NCBI GenBank assembly: GCA_052389895.1
Contig: JBQTHM010000002.1
Location: 47,793-111,792, forward strand
DNA length: 64,000 bases
Source of the DNA: CAVVXX01 sp052389895
GTDB taxonomy: Bacteria > Pseudomonadota > Alphaproteobacteria > Micropepsales > Micropepsaceae
Reading direction: 5' to 3'
Each line of letters opens with the position of its first letter. The stretch's first letter is position 1. The notes below the pieces were generated by a model. The model was not told where the DNA came from and made no database searches. It saw only the letters and a list, made by a program, of their open reading frames with translations. Below are positions 60,037 through 64,000 of the stretch, one piece after another. Made by a program: the position numbers and the translations under genes.

Positions 60037-61977
60037 TCACTGAAACAGCCGGTCCAGCAGCTTTCCGAATTCGTCCACAAGCGTTTGTTCCGATTGCGCA
60101 GCGGACTGCGGAACGGCCGCGCCGGTGGAGGCAACTCGCAGCGCTTCGCCCCTGAGCGGAGCCGGAGGCAGATCCTTCTCCGCTTCGGCCATGAACACCC
60201 TGAAGATGCGCGCAGGCGATCCGCCGCCGGTCGCCTGCCTCATGGGCTCGCCGCGATCGTTTCCGATCCACACGCCGCAAACGTAGTGCGCGGTGAAACC
60301 GATAAACCAGGCATCGCGGTATTCCTGCGAGGTGCCGGTCTTGCCGGCGACGGAGCGACCCGCTAGCGCCGCCTGCCGCGCGGTGCCCGATTCGACCGCC
60401 TCGCGCAGCATGGCGATCATTGCGGATTCTTGCGGTTGCGACATTACCCGGCCCAGGCCCGAACCTTTGCGTGCGTAGAGCGTCCTTCCGCTCGCATTAC
60501 GCACGCGCAGAATGGAATAGGGGATGACGCCCGCGCCGTCATTGGCAAAGGCGGCATAGGCAGCCGTGAGTTCGATGGGCGAAACGCCGGACGTGCCAAG
60601 CGCGAGCGCGGGCACGGTATCCATCTCCGAAGTAATGCCAAGTCGCCGCGCGACGCGCGCAACTGCCGTCGGCCCCACTTCGTTTGTCAGCTGCACGGCG
60701 ACGGAATTCGACGAACGCGCGAACGCGCGCGCAAGCGTTATCGTGCCCTCGTACTTGGCCTCATAATTGCCCGGCGCCCACTTGCCGATGCGCACGGGGC
60801 CGTCGAACACTTCGTCCTCCGGGGTATGGCCGCGCTCGAGCGCGGCGAGAAACACAAACGCCTTGAAGGCCGAGCCCGGCTGGCGCAGGGCCTCGGTGGC
60901 GCGGTTGAAGGGGCTTTTCGCGTAAGCTCTCCCGCCGATCAGCGCGCGCACCGCGCCGTCCGGCGTCATCGTCACCAGCGCACCCTGGCGCGCGCCGAGC
61001 GTTACGCCTTCTTTCGCGAGCCCGGCCTCGAGCGCGCGTTCGGCCGCGCGCTGAAGATCGAGGTCCAGCGTCGTTTCGACGATGATGGGCTCATCATAGG
61101 CACCGGCAAATCCCGGCACCTGGGAAAGGGCGAAATCCACGAAATAACCGGCATTGGGCGTTGCCAGGCCGTGATTGATCTTTGGCCTGGTGGCGGAAGC
61201 CTCGCGCGCCGTGCTGCCATCGATGAAGCCCTGGTCCCTCATGACGCCGAGCACGAGAGCCGCGCGCGCGAGCGCGCCATCCGCGTCGTTTGCCGGATTG
61301 AATCGCGCAGGCGCCTTCACGCTGCCCGCCAGGATCGCGGCTTCGGTGAGCGTGAGCAGCGGCGCGGGCTTGCCGAAGAATTTCTCGGAGGCCGCCTCGA
61401 TGCCATACACGCCTGCGCCGAAGTAAACGCGGTTGAGATAGAGCGTGAGAATTTCGTCCTTGCTGTAGCGGCTCTCCAGATACATCGCGAGCAGCGCTTC
61501 CTGGATCTTGCGCTTGAGCGTGCGTTCGGGGCGTAGAAAGAGATTTTTCGCCAGCTGCTGCGTGATGGTGGAGCCGCCTTGAACGATGTCTGCCGCCAGC
61601 ATGTTGGCCCAGGCCGCGCGCATGAGCCCGATGGGATCCACGCCGAAATGCGAACGGAAGCGGCGGTCCTCGATCGCGATGAACGCGGCCGGCACATGGC
61701 CGGGCAGCTCGCGGGTATGCACGAAGTCCCCTCGCGCAAACCCTCGCCGCGAAATGGCGCGGCCCTTCACGTCCAGTATGGTGACGTCGTGCGAAGGCGC
61801 GCGCGCCAAAAGCCCGGCCGTCTCGGGGAGTTCGGAAAGCCAATGCGAAAGAAAAAGGCCGCCCGCGAGCAGCGCCCAGATGGCCGCAACCGCCAGCGAA
61901 TAGCCGGCCACGCTCCGGCGCCGCCGCCGGGCGCGGTAGCGGCGCACCTTGGTACGGTGTTTCGTTCTGCGGGGCAT
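60037..61977 (-). CDS. class A penicillin-binding protein (PBP1 family)
   Basis: 646 residues. An Arg/Lys-rich cytoplasmic tail of about 25 residues, one membrane helix, then glycosyltransferase 51 motifs (EDRRFRSHFGVDP, GGSTITQQLAKNLFL, RKIQEALLAMYLE). The transpeptidase has SxxK in RQPGSAFKAF near 373, SxN in ARSSNSVAV and KTGT in VAGKTGTSQEY near 545. It polymerises and cross-links peptidoglycan in the periplasm. It is shorter than PBP1A (no large OB insert), closer to PbpC/Pbp1-like short forms. Confidence 0.93.
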   Translation of the reverse strand: MPRRTKHRTKVRRYRARRRRRSVAGYSLAVAAIWALLAGGLFLSHWLSELPETAGLLARAPSHDVTILDVKGRAISRRGFARGDFVHTRELPGHVPAAFIAIEDRRFRSHFGVDPIGLMRAAWANMLAADIVQGGSTITQQLAKNLFLRPERTLKRKIQEALLAMYLESRYSKDEILTLYLNRVYFGAGVYGIEAASEKFFGKPAPLLTLTEAAILAGSVKAPARFNPANDADGALARAALVLGVMRDQGFIDGSTAREASATRPKINHGLATPNAGYFVDFALSQVPGFAGAYDEPIIVETTLDLDLQRAAERALEAGLAKEGVTLGARQGALVTMTPDGAVRALIGGRAYAKSPFNRATEALRQPGSAFKAFVFLAALERGHTPEDEVFDGPVRIGKWAPGNYEAKYEGTITLARAFARSSNSVAVQLTNEVGPTAVARVARRLGITSEMDTVPALALGTSGVSPIELTAAYAAFANDGAGVIPYSILRVRNASGRTLYARKGSGLGRVMSQPQESAMIAMLREAVESGTARQAALAGRSVAGKTGTSQEYRDAWFIGFTAHYVCGVWIGNDRGEPMRQATGGGSPARIFRVFMAEAEKDLPPAPLRGEALRVASTGAAVPQSAAQSEQTLVDEFGKLLDRLFQ

Positions 61978-62031
61978 GCCCCGCTCATAAGCGTGAATTC
62001 TTAACGCCCGTTAAACAAGGCGATTATATAC

Positions 62032-62060
62032 TTGACACCCCAAGAGGCAAGCCCTATGGT
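62032..62060 (+). promoter_or_regulatory. promoter of the IS1595-type transposase
   Basis: Perfect -35 TTGACA (62032-62037), 17-bp spacer and -10 TATGGT (62055-62060). Transcription would begin near 62067. CCCCAA (62038-62043) and TTGGGG (62062-62067) form an inverted repeat spanning spacer and -10, a possible operator. Confidence 0.75.
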
Positions 62061-62063
62061 ATT

Positions 62064-62083
62064 GGGGAAGGAAGGGTTTCCCC
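62064..62083 (+). promoter_or_regulatory. hairpin covering the transposase ribosome-binding site
   Basis: GGGGAA (62064-62069) pairs with TTCCCC (62078-62083), placing the GGAAGG Shine-Dalgarno in the stem and loop and ending directly at ATG 62084. Such structures reduce transposase translation in many insertion sequences; here it is inferred. Confidence 0.55.
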
Positions 62084-63001
62084 ATGTCCAAGGCACGGTT
62101 TTCCGCCCCACATTTCAACAACGATGAAGCCGCTAGAAAGCACTTAGAGGCGATCCGCTGGCCAAACGGGCCCGTGTGCCCTCACTGCGGTTCTATCGGC
62201 ACCGCTTATGCGCGCACGAAGCCGGGGCTGTATCGCTGCGCAGAGAAAGAATGCCGCAAGGATTTCACGGCGACAGTCGGCACGTTGTTCGAGCGTTCGC
62301 ACATCCCACTTTCGACATGGTTCCGCGCGGTCTTTCTGCTCTGTTCAAGCAAGAAGGGAATGTCGAGTCATCAGATGCACCGGATGCTCGGCGTCACCTA
62401 TAAGACCGCTTGGTTTATGACGCACCGTATCCGTGAGGCGATGCTGCCGGTAAATCCCAGTCCCCTGGGCGGCGGCGGAAAGATCGTGGAAAGCGACGAG
62501 ACGTTCATCGGACGGCGCGAGGGCGTGATGATGAAGCGAGGCACAGCTCACAAGGTTGCGGTTCTTAGCCTAGTCGAGCGTGGTGGCAAATCGCGGTCGT
62601 TCAAGATTGACAAGGCTGGCCGCAAAACTGTCCATGAGATTCTGAACAAGAACGTCGCCCGCGACAGCCGACTGATGACTGATGAAGCCGCACATTATGG
62701 TTTCGGCATTGACGTAGAACAGCATGAGAAGGTCATCCATGCGAAGGGCGAATATGCGCGCGGCGATGTAACAACAAACACTGTCGAGGGATTTTTTAGC
62801 ATTTTCAAAAGAGGAATGGTCGGCACCTACCAGCACTGTGGCGAGCAGCATTTGCACAGGTATCTAAACGAGTTCGATTTCCGGTATTCGCACCGAGAGG
62901 CGACCGGATTTGACGATGCCTCCCGTGCAATGCGCGCTGTCATGGGTATCGAAGGTAGGCGGCTGACCTATCACCAAGCTAGTGGATCGCGAAACGCATA
63001 G
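62084..63001 (+). mobile_element. IS1595-family (ISXO2-like) transposase gene
   Basis: 305 residues. N-terminal zinc ribbon (CPHCG near 32, then CAEKECRKDF), a helical HTH-type region (SSHQMHRMLGVTYKTAWFMTHRIR) and the DDE-type domain: Asp in ESDETFIGRR near 139, Asp in MTDEAAHYGFG near 198, and NTVEGFFSIFKRG near 232. Full length with no frameshift, GC lower than the neighbours (about 53% in one counted line). No convincing terminal inverted repeats were found; an 8-bp ATTCTTAA occurs at 61997-62004 and 63061-63068. Confidence 0.92.
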
Positions 63002-63085
63002 GTTTCGGGCTGGCCGGAAGCGGCTTAGACTGTTGCTCGAATTACTTGAGCGAACCTTTCATTCTTAAAAAACTACATTGGCCAC

Positions 63086-63493
63086 ATGCGCGCTGATGAT
63101 CTATTGCGACTCTCTCTTGGTCACGCGGCTAACGTCACCGTTTGTCGATTACCCTTAAGTGTCGCTAGTTTTTTCGACGCCAATACGGTTGAAGTAAAGC
63201 TATCAGCATCCACCCTTCGGCACATCGCGAAGCAGCATAAACATCTCTTTCCAAAAGATATTCTTCTTATAGGAGAGGCAGTTAAACGAGGGATGTTTGT
63301 AAAAGAAAGCCAGCGGCCCAATCGGTTTTCTGCTTGGTATCAACATCCAAAAGATGAAAAGAAGCGATTTATTGTAGGTCTAAAATTTGCGCGAGGAACG
63401 CATGAATTGTGGATCACCACATTTCATCGCGCGAAGAAACGTCAAGCACGCGCACTTCTTGCTCGCGGAGTAATGTTGCGAAAGCATGTCTAG
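63086..63493 (+). CDS. small protein, possible BECR-fold toxin nuclease
   Basis: 135 residues and low GC (about 37-47%). Not confidently recognised. Segments LRHIAKQHKHLF, ILLIGEAVKRGMF, KRFIVGLKFARG and ELWITTFHRAKKRQARAL follow the helix, strand and Thr-Thr-Phe pattern of phage-type Barnase/EndoU/ColicinE5/RelE-like nucleases, with conserved-type His, Lys and Arg. No antitoxin gene is visible next to it. It starts 84 bases after the transposase gene. The first 30 residues are probably not part of the fold and a later start is possible. Confidence 0.6.
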   Translation: MRADDLLRLSLGHAANVTVCRLPLSVASFFDANTVEVKLSASTLRHIAKQHKHLFPKDILLIGEAVKRGMFVKESQRPNRFSAWYQHPKDEKKRFIVGLKFARGTHELWITTFHRAKKRQARALLARGVMLRKHV

Positions 63494-63504
63494 CAAAATG
63501 CGAA

Positions 63505-63530
63505 CGAGCGCCCGTGGGCTCAGGCGCTCG
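63505..63530 (+). terminator. hairpin after the small toxin-like gene
   Basis: CGAGCGCC (63505-63512) pairs with GGCGCTCG (63523-63530) over a 10-nt loop, 11 bases after the stop. Only a weak T-rich tail follows (CTCTTACCTT), so termination strength is uncertain. Confidence 0.6.
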
Positions 63531-63775
63531 CTCTTACCTTGGTGATGGGGCCTGCCTAGAACCCCACATAACGCTCACGTCTCACCCAAAATTCCATAGA
63601 CGTTGCTACGGTCGGCAGAATTTCACCGTGTCACATCCAAGGCGAATCATTGAATCACAGACAGCAGTTCCATGCCAATAAACATCGCGCGATAGTCCTA
63701 CGCAGTTATTAAACAGTGCTGACTAAGCGACTCATCGAAAAGCGATTTTGCCAAAATAGTTCCGAACAAATATTA
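63531..63775. other. AT-richer non-coding stretch
   Basis: Between the hairpin and the promoter of the last small gene. No gene, tRNA or repeat was recognised. Short open frames on both strands here have no family-like sequence. Confidence 0.5.
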
Positions 63776-63804
63776 TTGACGCACGTTGCCCCCCTAGATT
63801 GTAT
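63776..63804 (+). promoter_or_regulatory. promoter of the 52-residue ORF
   Basis: TTGACG (63776-63781), 17-bp spacer, TTGTAT (63799-63804). The start point would fall near 63811, 2 bases before ATG 63813, so the mRNA would be leaderless or nearly so. The layout resembles the transposase promoter (TTGACA, 17-bp spacer, C-rich spacer ending in CCTA). Confidence 0.5.
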
Positions 63805-63812
63805 CGAGTTAA

Positions 63813-63971
63813 ATGGCGGGTATGTCGCGCACCGAACCGAAGAAAAAGGCGGCCCGTGCACCAAAGGGTAGCATCCAACGGATGCCCTTTGACGAGGCAT
63901 TGAGAAAACTCGTTCATGCGCCCTCGCCGAGGAAGAAGAAGGTCGCTACAGCGAAGCCGCCACGCAAATGA
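63813..63971 (+). CDS. small basic protein, 52 residues
   Basis: Begins MAGMSRTEPKKKAARAPKG, continues SIQRMPFDEALRKLVHAPSP and ends in RKKKVATAKPPRK; the stop is TGA 63969-63971. Highly basic at both ends around a short amphipathic core, suggesting a nucleic-acid-binding small protein. No Shine-Dalgarno is visible, consistent with a leaderless transcript. ATG 63822 would be an alternative. Function unknown; proximity to the transposase suggests an accessory or passenger gene. Confidence 0.6.
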   Translation: MAGMSRTEPKKKAARAPKGSIQRMPFDEALRKLVHAPSPRKKKVATAKPPRK

Positions 63972-63977
63972 GTAAGC

Positions 63978-63991
63978 GGGGGGGGGGGGGG
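63978..63991. repeat. run of 14 G
   Basis: Fourteen consecutive G just after the last small gene. It could be real slippage-prone DNA or a sequencing artefact near the end of an assembled sequence. Confidence 0.7.
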
Positions 63992-64000
63992 AGAGGATAA

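Noticed and set aside
1..64000. CRISPR arrays, rRNA or tRNA genes
   Set aside because: No regularly spaced direct repeats, rRNA-like sequence or tRNA cloverleaf was found on reading either strand.

Overview
The window is a compact, GC-rich (about 60-67% in most hand-counted lines) stretch of an alphaproteobacterial chromosome. The evidence is the gene order mnmE, rho, hemJ, hemH, hemE, then a RP001/DUF299 homologue, maf, aroE, coaE, dnaQ and secB. It also carries a Tim44-like protein, DUF1674, DUF2244, a short HIG1-like protein, COQ7 and an OlsB-type acyltransferase. I cannot name the genus. No rRNA, tRNA or CRISPR array was seen.

Region 1 (1-14 kb) is an origin-type neighbourhood. mnmE, rho, hemJ, hemH and hemE run leftward and ppsR, maf, aroE, coaE and dnaQ run rightward. 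They diverge from a 224-bp non-coding segment (9722-9945) between hemE and the RP001 homologue. This is the location of the chromosomal origin in Caulobacter and Rickettsia. The segment is very G/T-rich on the + strand, AT-rich near its right end, and lies next to several GANTC sites. A block of about 1.3 kb around it (roughly 8.9-10.2 kb), including most of hemE and the start of ppsR, has clearly lower GC and different codon use from the rest of both genes. A plus-strand insert at 1.3-5.2 kb holds a DUF255 protein, a dienelactone hydrolase and a quinone reductase.

Region 2 (14-34 kb) is housekeeping. It holds mltA, a PfkB-family kinase, nth, an AraC-Ogt fusion, dapB, grpE-hrcA, and rph-rdgB-hemW in one overlapping operon. 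It continues with a PBP-activator lipoprotein divergent from rsmI-yraN-BON-SirB1-gshB, then an iron-permease-family protein, a Rieske oxygenase, comM and a PAQR protein. Genes are tightly packed, with many 4-bp stop/start overlaps and convergent genes whose stop codons overlap.

Region 3 (34-45 kb) is a phosphate-related block. It has pstSCAB with a near-consensus Pho box, an OprO/OprP-like porin with a weaker Pho-box-like site, a 570-bp non-coding gap with an orphan terminator, a hybrid histidine kinase, an AmpG-type permease and OlsB (phosphorus-free ornithine lipid synthesis).

Region 4 (45-62 kb) holds xerC with DUF484, a transaldolase-like enzyme, priA, a copper chaperone, a secreted nuclease, DUF1674, htpX, an RsmB-like methyltransferase, a large membrane-anchored coiled-coil protein, an Hpt protein, a ferredoxin reductase/ferredoxin pair, an HNH protein, coq7-dsbB, a YgjP-like metalloprotease and a class A penicillin-binding protein.

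Region 5 (62-64 kb) is accessory and lower in GC. It has an IS1595-type transposase with a consensus-like promoter and a hairpin over its ribosome-binding site, a small protein that may have a BECR-type toxin-nuclease fold, and a 52-codon basic ORF apparently read from a near-leaderless transcript. The window ends just after a run of 14 G.
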